Shown here: piece after piece, positions 51,441-59,020 of the stretch | Layout: each line of letters opens with the position of its first letter | Position numbering within the stretch: position 1 is the stretch's first letter | Source: Desulfurococcales archaeon | GTDB lineage: Archaea; Thermoproteota; Thermoprotei_A; Sulfolobales; NBVN01 | Reading direction: 5' to 3' | NCBI GenBank assembly: GCA_015523295.1 | Contig: WAKQ01000010.1 | Location: 1 to 59,020, forward strand | DNA length: 59,020 nt | The notes under the pieces: model-generated | Told to the model about the DNA's origin: nothing | The model's database searches: none | Seen by the model: the letters and a program-made list of their open reading frames with translations, nothing else | Made by a program: the position numbers and the translations under genes

Positions 51441-52823
51441 TTAAACTCTTCTCCTAACTTTAATGACTTGCTCATACTCTCTCAGGCCGTAAGTTAATAT
51501 TGAGATATCGCCCAACCCAATTACACCCCTAGAGATCAGTTCGCTATATGTATTCTCCAGACCTTCATTATAGTTGCTGGCAGATATGATGATGGGTTGA
51601 AGACCCCATAGGATGTTCACCTTCCTGCCAACCTCCCTGGTAGGGACACCCACATAAACCTCGGTGCGGGGCCTAACGGACGACAGGTACTTTGCAGTAT
51701 TACCGTTTAGTGAGTAGATGATTAGTTTAGCGTTTAAGTCCTCAGCAAGCTCGGCAACTCCTTCGGCATATCTTTTCTTTAAGGAGCCCCCCAATCTTTC
51801 AACCTTGGGGAACCATCCCTCCTCAGCTTTACAAGCGATCTTTATCAGCCACTTAACTGCTTCAACAGGATATCTGCCTGCAGCTGTCTCCCCAGTCAGC
51901 ATCAAAGCATCAACTCCTTCCCTCACAGCATTGAAGACGTCCATGACTTCAGCTCTCGTAGGTATTGGATTCTCAACCATTGATTCAAGTAGCTGCGTAG
52001 CTATCATCACAGGCTTGCCAGCTCTTAAAGCCGTCTTGACTATTCTGGATTGGAGGACAGGGATCTCTTCAAGGCTGTAATTCATTCCTAGATCTCCTCT
52101 AGCCACTAAGGTGATGTCTGACGAACCAACTATCTCTTCAAGCTTGGTTACTGCGGACCTAGTCTCTATCTTAGCTATAATTCCTGCATCGCATTCCAGT
52201 CTCTTCATATGCCCTCTTAAGGCAAGGACATCCTTAGCTGATCTAACATAGCTCAGTCCTATATAGTCCACACCAGCTGAGCACGCGAATTCTAGGTCAT
52301 GGAGGTCTTTCTCAGTTATTGAAGGTAGGTCGAATTCCTTCCCCTTAACTGCTAATCCTTTTTCAGGCTTTATTATCGCATCAGTCAAGGCCTCTACCTT
52401 AACCACCCCTCCAGAGACCTCAACAACCCTCATCCTCACCCTACCATCGTCCATGACGATCAGGTCTCCCTCCTCCAGCTTCTCAATCACTCTTCTTTCA
52501 GGAAGGGGAATAACCTTGTCCTCAGGTGAGAAGGTATCAGGTGATAGTTTAAGGGTCTCTCCCGCCTTAACTCGGATAGGTTGAGGGAAAGTGCCAAGCC
52601 TTATTGACGAGCCCTTGAGATCGGTGATGATCGTTAGTACGGTGTTGAGTTCTTCCTCAACTCTCCTAATCTTATTGATTAACTCCTTCCAGAAGTCTTG
52701 ATCTCCATGGGAGAAGTTAATCCTGAAGCCAGAAGCCCCTGCTTGAACCATTTCCTTAATTATCTCGTAATCTCTGGACGATGGTCCAAGAGAGGCTATA
52801 ACCTTGACATGCAAGTTATGCAC
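51441..52823 (-). CDS. pyk: pyruvate kinase
   Basis: The barrel start VKVIASLGPSSRD, FRINFSHG, the catalytic-Lys segment IIAKIETRSA, RGDLGMN and MIATQLLESMVENPIPTRAEVMDV with LTGETAAGRYPVEA are all pyruvate-kinase motifs; 460 residues is normal. It makes pyruvate and ATP from phosphoenolpyruvate, downstream of the 3-phosphoglycerate that RuBisCO produces. The start is GTG at 52823. The C-terminal domain is present and lacks obvious allosteric insertions. Confidence 0.94.
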   Translation of the reverse strand: MHNLHVKVIASLGPSSRDYEIIKEMVQAGASGFRINFSHGDQDFWKELINKIRRVEEELNTVLTIITDLKGSSIRLGTFPQPIRVKAGETLKLSPDTFSPEDKVIPLPERRVIEKLEEGDLIVMDDGRVRMRVVEVSGGVVKVEALTDAIIKPEKGLAVKGKEFDLPSITEKDLHDLEFACSAGVDYIGLSYVRSAKDVLALRGHMKRLECDAGIIAKIETRSAVTKLEEIVGSSDITLVARGDLGMNYSLEEIPVLQSRIVKTALRAGKPVMIATQLLESMVENPIPTRAEVMDVFNAVREGVDALMLTGETAAGRYPVEAVKWLIKIACKAEEGWFPKVERLGGSLKKRYAEGVAELAEDLNAKLIIYSLNGNTAKYLSSVRPRTEVYVGVPTREVGRKVNILWGLQPIIISASNYNEGLENTYSELISRGVIGLGDISILTYGLREYEQVIKVRRRV

Positions 52824-52903
52824 CTTGAGATCATAGGGTGTAACGATTAAAACGAGTTAATCACAACCTCAAATCATGTTCCTTCATCAATCCCTGTAGG
52901 GGA

Positions 52904-54685
52904 TTATTTAAAGTACTCCTCTCTTAGGTTCCTTCTCTCGTTCTCTAGTAGCTCACCTAGCTGCAGGAGCTTCTCACCAGCCTCTGTGACTCCAACGCGT
53001 CCGAGAAGTCCTAACCCTCTGAGAGCGTTTACAGTCTTCTTAACCTCCTCCACAGAGATGCTGGTGAGTCCTTTCAGGTTGTTGTAGATGATGGTTGTCT
53101 CCTCAACTACAACTCTCTTTATATCTCCCTTAGCCCATACTTTCTTCAGCTCCGTTAAGTTGTCCTTTATGACTGTTAATACCTTATAGAGGGTTGGAGT
53201 TATTGATACCCTCATCTTGATTATTTCTTCCGTCTTACCCAATGAGATCATATCCTTAGCTAGTCTACCAGCATTGGTGAGAATAATGTAGTCGTTGGGA
53301 ATCACCTCAACTAAGCCTTTGAACTCCGCATACCCCAAGTACTTCATCACTATATCATCTTCCTCACCTAGTTCATCTGCGACAGCCTTCACAGCATCTT
53401 TAAGCCTCATACCCTTGGCCGGCGTCTTATGAAGGAGGAGGGAATCATAAATAGTTAGGAAGGGAGTTCTTATTAAACGTGTTGATAGATCGATGATGAA
53501 ATCCCCCCTGCTAGTGATTTCAGAGGATATAAGACCTTCCTCCCTACCTAGGATCACCCACTCAGGGCTTGGAGGATATCCTGCAAGGGCATAGGTGCAT
53601 GCCTTAACCGCTGGTGAGAGAATATCAGTATCTGCATTCCCAAGCCTCTTAACTACCTCCTCACCCTCCGTTGTGAGAGTGTATGCGTCTTTACTTTTAA
53701 TCTCAATCCTCTTCACAAGGCCCACAGCCTCTAAGAAGTGAAGTATTTCACCTATAGTCTCACCAACACCCGAAGCCTCTCTCAACATGCTTTCAACGGC
53801 TGACTCAGGGTTTTTATCGTATAGTTCCTTCACAGCTTTAAGCAGTGAAAGCTCATTAAGCGTGAGTTGAACTGGTAAGATCTTCTTAGCCCTCCTAACC
53901 TGAAGATTAAATCCTTCAACAAGCCTCCTCCCAACCTCGGTAATGGAGCCAGCCTCCCTTAAATGCATACTCTCATACTGATGTTCCTTAAAGGTATCCA
54001 ACTCCTTACTCGTTAAAGCATTAACGACCTCCTCATCGATGAGCAGGACGGATGAGTAGATAGGCATTTCTTTAATGGCTTCTTTAATCTTTCTCCCAAC
54101 ATCCGTGACTACGTACGTAGCCTTACCCTTAATGGGAGGGGAGATTCTAAGTAACCTGCTGGCTTCTAACGCATGGATCACGTTATTTCCATAGCCTAAG
54201 GCGTCCCTGAAAGCAACCAAGTCATCGTAAAAAGCTGGCCCCGAAGGCAATCCTTGGATAAATTCAGAAATTTCAGGGGTTAAGTAGATTAGAGGCCTTG
54301 CCAAACTGTAAGCTTGAAGAACTTTCGACGCTACATCGCTTAATCCACCGTCCTTGATAAACCCCCTAGAAGACAGCAGCTCTCTCCATTCGTCGGGAAC
54401 ATACTCTGTCTCTCTAGTCAATTCAAGCGCATATATTATTGATGAATTGACCCACGGGTCAGAGACCTTAATCCCGGCTTCCCTAAACGCGTCCCTCAAG
54501 AGTCTGCCAGCTTCAGTCAACCTAACTACATCGCCCTTCCTTTCAACCAGCCCCATAATATGGAGCTCCATAACCCGTTTTATAAGGTGCATACGATTAA
54601 CACTTGAAAGCTTCACAAGCTCCTCCAGGCTACTAGACTCATCTAATGAATCTAAAACCCTAAGATGCTCTTCGACAACATACAT
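52904..54685 (-). CDS. DUF505 family multi-winged-helix protein
   Basis: The 593 residues contain four or more repeats of a winged-helix unit ending in a LTEAGRLL- or VTDVGRKI-type motif (near residues 55-62, 195-205, 340, 465 and 570). This organisation is that of archaeal DUF505, restricted to a subset of archaea, with no known function. Multiple winged helices imply DNA or protein binding. It sits alone between pyk and tRNA-Thr. Confidence 0.72.
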   Translation of the reverse strand: MYVVEEHLRVLDSLDESSSLEELVKLSSVNRMHLIKRVMELHIMGLVERKGDVVRLTEAGRLLRDAFREAGIKVSDPWVNSSIIYALELTRETEYVPDEWRELLSSRGFIKDGGLSDVASKVLQAYSLARPLIYLTPEISEFIQGLPSGPAFYDDLVAFRDALGYGNNVIHALEASRLLRISPPIKGKATYVVTDVGRKIKEAIKEMPIYSSVLLIDEEVVNALTSKELDTFKEHQYESMHLREAGSITEVGRRLVEGFNLQVRRAKKILPVQLTLNELSLLKAVKELYDKNPESAVESMLREASGVGETIGEILHFLEAVGLVKRIEIKSKDAYTLTTEGEEVVKRLGNADTDILSPAVKACTYALAGYPPSPEWVILGREEGLISSEITSRGDFIIDLSTRLIRTPFLTIYDSLLLHKTPAKGMRLKDAVKAVADELGEEDDIVMKYLGYAEFKGLVEVIPNDYIILTNAGRLAKDMISLGKTEEIIKMRVSITPTLYKVLTVIKDNLTELKKVWAKGDIKRVVVEETTIIYNNLKGLTSISVEEVKKTVNALRGLGLLGRVGVTEAGEKLLQLGELLENERRNLREEYFK

Positions 54686-54790
54686 TGACTATCACCCCAA
54701 GTAACTGATCAGGGAAATCTTATTAAGACATCCTAGTAATGAGTGAGCGAGCGAGAAAGATTTAACCTCAAACATAAAAAACATTTATGG

Positions 54791-54866
<76 letters not shown>

Positions 54867-54889
54867 TATAAATTGTGTGTCTAAGGTTC

Positions 54890-55945
54890 TTAGTAATCTG
54901 TTTTGGCGAGCTTATGGCTGATTTTAATGCCTGTGAGCGTTTCATATGCTTCGATAGCTTTTCTGTAAGGAAGCCCCTCGATCAATGCTCTCCCACTCCT
55001 GAATATTATAGCTCTGGACTTATCACTTAGCTTGAGCTTTACAGTGTAGGGGTTTGATGCTATAACCTTCGTTTTCTGCCTTCTTTTCAGTAATAGATTG
55101 AGGTCAATTTCCACTGGCTCTGGAGGTGTGATTTCGATTACGTTATTCTTCCCGCATGAAGGCTTGACTATTGGGATGAAATCCTTACCTAGAAGCTCGA
55201 ACTTTCTGTGCTGGCACGTAGGACATTCTGGGTTCTTGGCTACATGTATCTTCCTTACATCTAGTTCCCTGGAATCTATGAGGTGAAGGGTGCTCCAATC
55301 CTCCTCCTTGGTTAGCCCCAGGAGGTGTTTAACAGCTAGAGTGAGGGATGCCGATGTCACCATCTTAACAGCCATGGGTGTCACCCCTAACACCCTACAC
55401 CTCCTACTCCCTCCACTTATTGAGAGGCATTTGAAGCATGGGCCTCCTGCCCGAGTGTTAATTAGCCATGAATTCCCATACCATGATTCAACCCCGGTCA
55501 TCACCCACGGTATTCCATGCTTTACAGAGAACTCATTTATCAACAGTCTTGAGTCCATATTATCGGTGGCATCGATTATGAGGTCGTAGCCCTGTAGAAG
55601 GTTCTCAATGTTCAAGGGATTCACCTCATCCACTACGGGCTCAACTTGTGTGGAGGTGTTCACTTCAACGATCTTTTGGGCGCATGAGATCGCTTTAGGC
55701 ATTGCTTTAAGTGCATCATCCTCTGTGAAGAGTGCGGTTCTGTATAGATTACTCCATGACACTACATCCTTGTCTATGACTTTCAAGGTTCGGATGCCTA
55801 TCCTTGCTAACGCTTCAGCAAGGTGGGTGCCGGTAGCACCGCAGCCTACAATTACTACCTTAGACCCCATTAACCTGGTTAATGAGGCCTCTGTAAACTC
55901 GTTGACCAGTTTAAGCCTGGTAAAACGATCTTCGTTGACGTTCAA
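54890..55945 (-). CDS. E1-like ubiquitin/MoeB/ThiF-family adenylyltransferase
   Basis: The Rossmann loop VVIVGCGATGTHLAEALAR (GxGxxG) with VIDKDVVSWSNLYR and LIIDATDNMDSR match the ThiF/HesA/MoeB superfamily. Zinc-type cysteine pairs are CFKC (about 174-177) and CPTC (about 240-243). A further C-terminal 90-residue module ending AIIFRSGRALIEG resembles that of archaeal UbaA proteins. It activates a ubiquitin-like or sulfur-carrier protein by adenylation for thiolation or conjugation. No partner small protein is adjacent. It follows the encapsulin gene by 69 bp on the same strand. Confidence 0.86.
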   Translation of the reverse strand: MNVNEDRFTRLKLVNEFTEASLTRLMGSKVVIVGCGATGTHLAEALARIGIRTLKVIDKDVVSWSNLYRTALFTEDDALKAMPKAISCAQKIVEVNTSTQVEPVVDEVNPLNIENLLQGYDLIIDATDNMDSRLLINEFSVKHGIPWVMTGVESWYGNSWLINTRAGGPCFKCLSISGGSRRCRVLGVTPMAVKMVTSASLTLAVKHLLGLTKEEDWSTLHLIDSRELDVRKIHVAKNPECPTCQHRKFELLGKDFIPIVKPSCGKNNVIEITPPEPVEIDLNLLLKRRQKTKVIASNPYTVKLKLSDKSRAIIFRSGRALIEGLPYRKAIEAYETLTGIKISHKLAKTDY

Positions 55946-56014
55946 GAGAACTCTCCTCTTAAAAATGATGTAAAAATATTGGATTTAAATGGGCTTACAT
56001 TTTAGTCTCATTCA

Positions 56015-57136
56015 TTACTTTTTTTCAAGGAGGGCTATCGAGTAAGGCAATTTTATCCTTGGAGCTATTGTCTCCCATGCCCTGAACACATGTTGCGAGT
56101 CCTCTGGTCCTAGATAGTCTACTCTGAGATCCGTTCCTACGACTATGTCTATAGCTGAGGAATTCGCTGAGAGAACTATGACCTTGTCTGGCGGTATGGC
56201 TGTAGTAGTAATCACCTTGTTGACTAGGGCCTTTATCCTGTTGAGTTCCATAACCCCAGTTCTTTCATGTACTGATACAAGGTCAGCATACCTTACAGGG
56301 TTCAAGACTAATACGTAGGGTTCTGGAGCCCCCACTTTAGCGAGCTCCGAGATAGCATTGGCTACGTTATTTACTGCACTCCCACTAACTCCCCAGTCAC
56401 TAAGGTCTAGCTTTAAGGAGTCCTTGAAGGTGAGGAGCCCTGGAATACCTGACTCTTCATCGCCTTTGAGGAGGAACTCATCTTCTAAACGTCCAAGTCT
56501 TGATGCGGCGTAAAGTGTGCTTGAGGATATCGGCGTTTTCCCTAATCTCCTCAATGACGCTATGTCACGTTCGGCTATGCTGAACTTAACACTTAGTTCC
56601 TTCAAAGGAATCAGCTTTCTTGAAGCGGATTTTATGAGGTCTCCTACCTCAACTACTTCAAGAGGTATTGCCTCAACCCCTTCCCCTAATTCTATTGAGG
56701 TGAAGGCATCCCTAAGTTTTCTGGAGGAGGTGAAGGCATCCTTAAATGCTTTGAGTAGGGATGCCCATTCATCCTCTTTAAACATCTCTGGTGTTTGGTG
56801 CTCTACTATAGAGGCATTCCTGTCTGATGGTGGGTCATCTTGGACTTTAATTCCTGTGAGCTCAGCTACCTCGCTGCTGCCTGCCTTAAGCTCTTCAATT
56901 TGCTCTGGATCGACCGACTTTAAAAGCGTTAGAAATTCACCTACATGTGTCTTCTCTTCCTTCGCTATATCTTCAAATACTTTGCGTATATCTTCTCTCT
57001 CAATAGAGTTGGCGAGCTGGTAGTAAAGATTAATAGCGTCGAGCTCTGCGATAATGCCCAATCTTAAAGCCTGAGCAACTTCTGATGGCCCTAACTTCCT
57101 ATCCTTGGGAAGGTCTAGGGGGTTCTTTGAGAGCAT
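56015..57136 (-). CDS. ferritin-like / encapsulin fusion shell protein
   Basis: Residues about 20-75, numbered from the GTG at 57148, form a ferritin-like helix pair with Glu35 and ExxxH (Glu65, His68), the EncFtn di-iron pattern. After a linker (about 90-120), the rest matches family 1 encapsulin, an HK97-type shell subunit: RKLIPLKELSVKFSIAERDI, SGIPGLLTF, and C-terminal FRAWETIAPRIKLPYSIALL. This fused layout is known from Pyrococcus-type encapsulins, where the shell stores oxidised iron. I prefer the ATG 57136, preceded by GGGTG, over the GTG 12 bases upstream. Assembly into a compartment is inference. Confidence 0.87.
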   Translation of the reverse strand: MLSKNPLDLPKDRKLGPSEVAQALRLGIIAELDAINLYYQLANSIEREDIRKVFEDIAKEEKTHVGEFLTLLKSVDPEQIEELKAGSSEVAELTGIKVQDDPPSDRNASIVEHQTPEMFKEDEWASLLKAFKDAFTSSRKLRDAFTSIELGEGVEAIPLEVVEVGDLIKSASRKLIPLKELSVKFSIAERDIASLRRLGKTPISSSTLYAASRLGRLEDEFLLKGDEESGIPGLLTFKDSLKLDLSDWGVSGSAVNNVANAISELAKVGAPEPYVLVLNPVRYADLVSVHERTGVMELNRIKALVNKVITTTAIPPDKVIVLSANSSAIDIVVGTDLRVDYLGPEDSQHVFRAWETIAPRIKLPYSIALLEKK

Positions 57137-57289
57137 ATTCTTTAACACCCTTAATTACTAATTAGCAGAAGGTTCTAAAAAGTACTCACCTGGCCATTTT
57201 AGATAAGTAACTTCACGCGAGGATTTATTTAACTTGGTTTAGGATATTATCACAAGAGCTCGAATTATGGGAGAGCAGCGTGATGATGC

Positions 57290-57901
57290 TTGGTGGATTC
57301 GGCAGGGAAATTGCTCTTTAGAGCAATTAACCATTTACTTGAGTTCCTTGATAAGGTTAAGATCGTAGAGATCGCAATAAAATTATCTGGACATGGAGGA
57401 ATGGCCAAATGCGTGGTAAGGGAACATGGAGGTAAGGCCAGCATAATATTCAAACTTCCTGAGGAGGGGACAAGTGTGGAGAAGCTCGCCATCTCATGTA
57501 TTCATTACTTAGGTGATCCTTTGAGAACATATCTTCCAGCCTCATCATTCGCTTTCTTCTTTCTAGCTGCTGTAGCATCTTTCACTAGGTCAAGCATTTC
57601 GGGCATTCTTGTAGCGTCCCTAGGAATTATTGGTGTTGGCCTGATGGCGGCATCTGCCCTTTATATCTACATGGAGGAGAGCAGACTTCATAGAATAGGT
57701 GAGAGCATCCTTAAATTGAGTGAAAGTGACAGCCGAATTAGGGAGCTCTACAGCTTTTTCCTTGACTTCGTATCTTATCTATTAAGTCAATGTCAAGGAA
57801 GTTATAAAGCAACTGTCGATGCGGATAAGCTGTTGAAGGACTTCATGAAGGCCCATAGGAAAACCTTCAAAATTGTTAAATCTAAGAATAGATTTAGATG
57901 A
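57290..57901 (+). CDS. unknown membrane protein
   Basis: This 203-residue protein has a soluble N-terminal part (1-85), two central membrane helices (about 88-104 and 106-128) and a helical C-terminal part (about 135-203) ending in basic residues. No family recognised. The start may be TTG 57290 or GTG 57293. It is divergent from the encapsulin gene with a gap of about 150 bp, which could be a shared regulatory region. Confidence 0.5.
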   Translation: MVDSAGKLLFRAINHLLEFLDKVKIVEIAIKLSGHGGMAKCVVREHGGKASIIFKLPEEGTSVEKLAISCIHYLGDPLRTYLPASSFAFFFLAAVASFTRSSISGILVASLGIIGVGLMAASALYIYMEESRLHRIGESILKLSESDSRIRELYSFFLDFVSYLLSQCQGSYKATVDADKLLKDFMKAHRKTFKIVKSKNRFR

Positions 57902-58094
57902 AGTCTCTGTGATCGCCATGAATAAATTTTATAATAGTAGTTCGTCTAATGGAAGTTATGTTCTGTTAAAGATCTAAAAATCGTCTAAGACACTATATCT
58001 GCTTAGAAAGGTCATGAACAGATAAATCAAACCTTAAGATTTAATGATGCATTGTAATAGATGCCTTAGGAAGAAATGACATCCCTTATTACTC

Positions 58095-58101
58095 TATATA
58101 A
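58095..58101 (+). promoter_or_regulatory. TATA box of the CorA gene
   Basis: TATATAA is centred about 25 bp ahead of the ATG at 58123, implying a leaderless transcript beginning there. That favours this ATG over the GTG at 58111 and ATG at 58117. The rest of the 209-bp gap (57902-58110) shows nothing I can name. Confidence 0.5.
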
Positions 58102-58110
58102 GAATTCTAG

Positions 58111-58959
58111 GTGGAAATGCTTATGGTCAAGGGTACCCCCCATTTAAAGGTATGTTTAATAGAGGATGAAGTTCTCGAAGGTGAAGCTTGCGAAGGTAAG
58201 GGGAAATGGGTTTTCTCAACTGAAAAGCATGAATGGTGTGGAAGGTCTTTTACCTCTCATATACGTGAGGATGAGGTAATCCTCGCATTCCCTGCTACCT
58301 TGAAAGGAAGGATCACTAACGTATGTATCGATGCCGATAGGAGGGGTTTTCTAAAGGTTCACGGCTCTGAAGAATTAGCAGAGTTAGTGAAGGAAGCTAT
58401 GGAGAGCTCCATCACTTCAGGCATCACGGAAGTCGGTGAGTATTTGAGGGCTTTATTTACGGTGTTCCTCAGTCATTACCATAAAGAGCTCGCCCTACTT
58501 GATGAGGTGATAGAAAGGAATATTCACGATGTGGTCAAAGGCGGTGTCAAGGCATACAGCCTTTATCAAACATATACTAGGTCGATGAAACTTCATAGAG
58601 GTGTTCACGGCATGATCTATGCTTTACGGAAGCTCTCCACACTATTCGAGGAACTTAACCCCTTAATCACCGATGCCGTCATGCTTGAAAACATGTATAG
58701 TACTTCCATCGACAGAATAACGCAAACCTTTGACCTCCATTATACAGTTACTAGCGAGAGAACGAACAGCGTAGTGACCAAGTTGACTATAATATCTGCC
58801 ATCTTCCTTCCTCTCACACTTATAGCAGGCATATACGGCATGAACTTCAAGTATATGCCAGAGTTAAACTATCCCCTAGGCTACCCAGCAGTCCTCATAG
58901 TTATGGCGTTAATAGCTTTAGGCGAGATCATATACTTTAAATTAAAGAAATGGATCTAA
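58111..58959 (+). CDS. CorA-like divalent cation (Mg2+/Co2+) channel
   Basis: The C-terminus has two membrane helices, with GMN in the loop between them (LTLIAGIYGMNFKYMPEL), the CorA signature. Upstream is a long helical region (KHEWCGR to FDLHYTVTSERTNS) of the funnel type. At 282 residues it is on the short side for CorA. The true start is probably the ATG at 58123 (leaderless, see TATA). It imports Mg2+ or related ions and forms a pentamer in known members. Confidence 0.88.
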   Translation: MEMLMVKGTPHLKVCLIEDEVLEGEACEGKGKWVFSTEKHEWCGRSFTSHIREDEVILAFPATLKGRITNVCIDADRRGFLKVHGSEELAELVKEAMESSITSGITEVGEYLRALFTVFLSHYHKELALLDEVIERNIHDVVKGGVKAYSLYQTYTRSMKLHRGVHGMIYALRKLSTLFEELNPLITDAVMLENMYSTSIDRITQTFDLHYTVTSERTNSVVTKLTIISAIFLPLTLIAGIYGMNFKYMPELNYPLGYPAVLIVMALIALGEIIYFKLKKWI

Positions 58960-59020
58960 ATCTTCAATATAACAGTTTATGCATATTTAATAAACTCTAT
59001 GGAATTTCAGAGGGCTTCCA

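Noticed and set aside
56517-57023. 168-codon frame opposite the encapsulin gene
   Set aside because: Serine-rich antisense shadow of a well-supported gene; no ribosome-binding site or homology.
57276-57300. GTGATGATG motif near 57280 as a C box
   Set aside because: It precedes the start of the membrane protein gene as a ribosome-binding site and has no D box at suitable spacing in non-coding sequence.

Overview
This is a piece of an archaeal chromosome, most likely from a thermophilic member of the Thermoproteota/TACK side of the archaeal tree. The evidence is archaeal DnaG, a family B DNA polymerase, Lhr and XPD helicases, an archaeal NAC subunit, a beta-CASP RNase of aCPSF2 type, a form III RuBisCO, a DUF505 protein, MptE/MptG of methanopterin biosynthesis, an intron-containing tRNA, and TATA boxes about 25 bp ahead of leaderless starts. 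All three tRNA genes encode their 3' CCA. I cannot place it to genus. No rRNA, CRISPR array or complete insertion sequence is visible.

Layout. 1-9.2 kb: the end of a GlcNAc-1-P transferase gene, the methanopterin pair mptG/mptE, then a divergent five-gene run (DUF447, OPT-like carrier, FtsX-like permease, small membrane protein, ABC ATPase), a sugar nucleotidyltransferase and a half-barrel GDPD-like protein. 9.2-18.4 kb: a SpoIIM-like protein; an Lhr / PfkB-like kinase / dolichol-phosphate hexosyltransferase operon, where Lhr carries a mini-intein in helicase motif V; a potassium/osmotic cluster (TrkH, TrkA, MscS); and a HTH regulator with a palindromic operator candidate. 18.4-26.8 kb: dnaG and polB (convergent), two metabolic enzymes, and a PPC/KaiC-like/ferredoxin group.

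26.8-28.5 kb is the only accessory segment. It begins at a tRNA-Ser gene whose 3' half runs in frame into a decayed tyrosine integrase. It continues with a VapC toxin whose antitoxin has eroded to a stub, and ends at a second, degenerate copy of the tRNA 3' half. I read it as a remnant integrated element. A three-gene operon of unknown membrane proteins follows.

29.9-59 kb is mostly core genome: MATE exporter, HDAC-family deacetylase, Dph6-like ligase, permuted GTPase, a MoxR/VWA pair, tRNA-Pro with a 24-nt intron, a winged-helix/SIS pair, aCPSF2, NAC, three amidohydrolases, XPD, spermidine synthase, form III RuBisCO, Mrp, pyruvate kinase, DUF505, tRNA-Thr, an E1-like enzyme, a ferritin-encapsulin fusion and a CorA transporter. 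Themes that link genes are C1-cofactor synthesis (mptE/mptG), nucleotide salvage (adenine deaminase, nucleoside deaminase, RuBisCO III), RNA handling (aCPSF2, DnaG as exosome subunit), potassium homeostasis, and iron storage in a protein shell.

The most notable items are the ferritin-encapsulin fusion, the Lhr mini-intein, the tRNA-Ser element remnant, the OPT-FtsX-ABC operon, and a regulator with a palindrome beside a possible 34-codon leaderless gene. All functional calls rest on motif reading by eye; no database search was possible.
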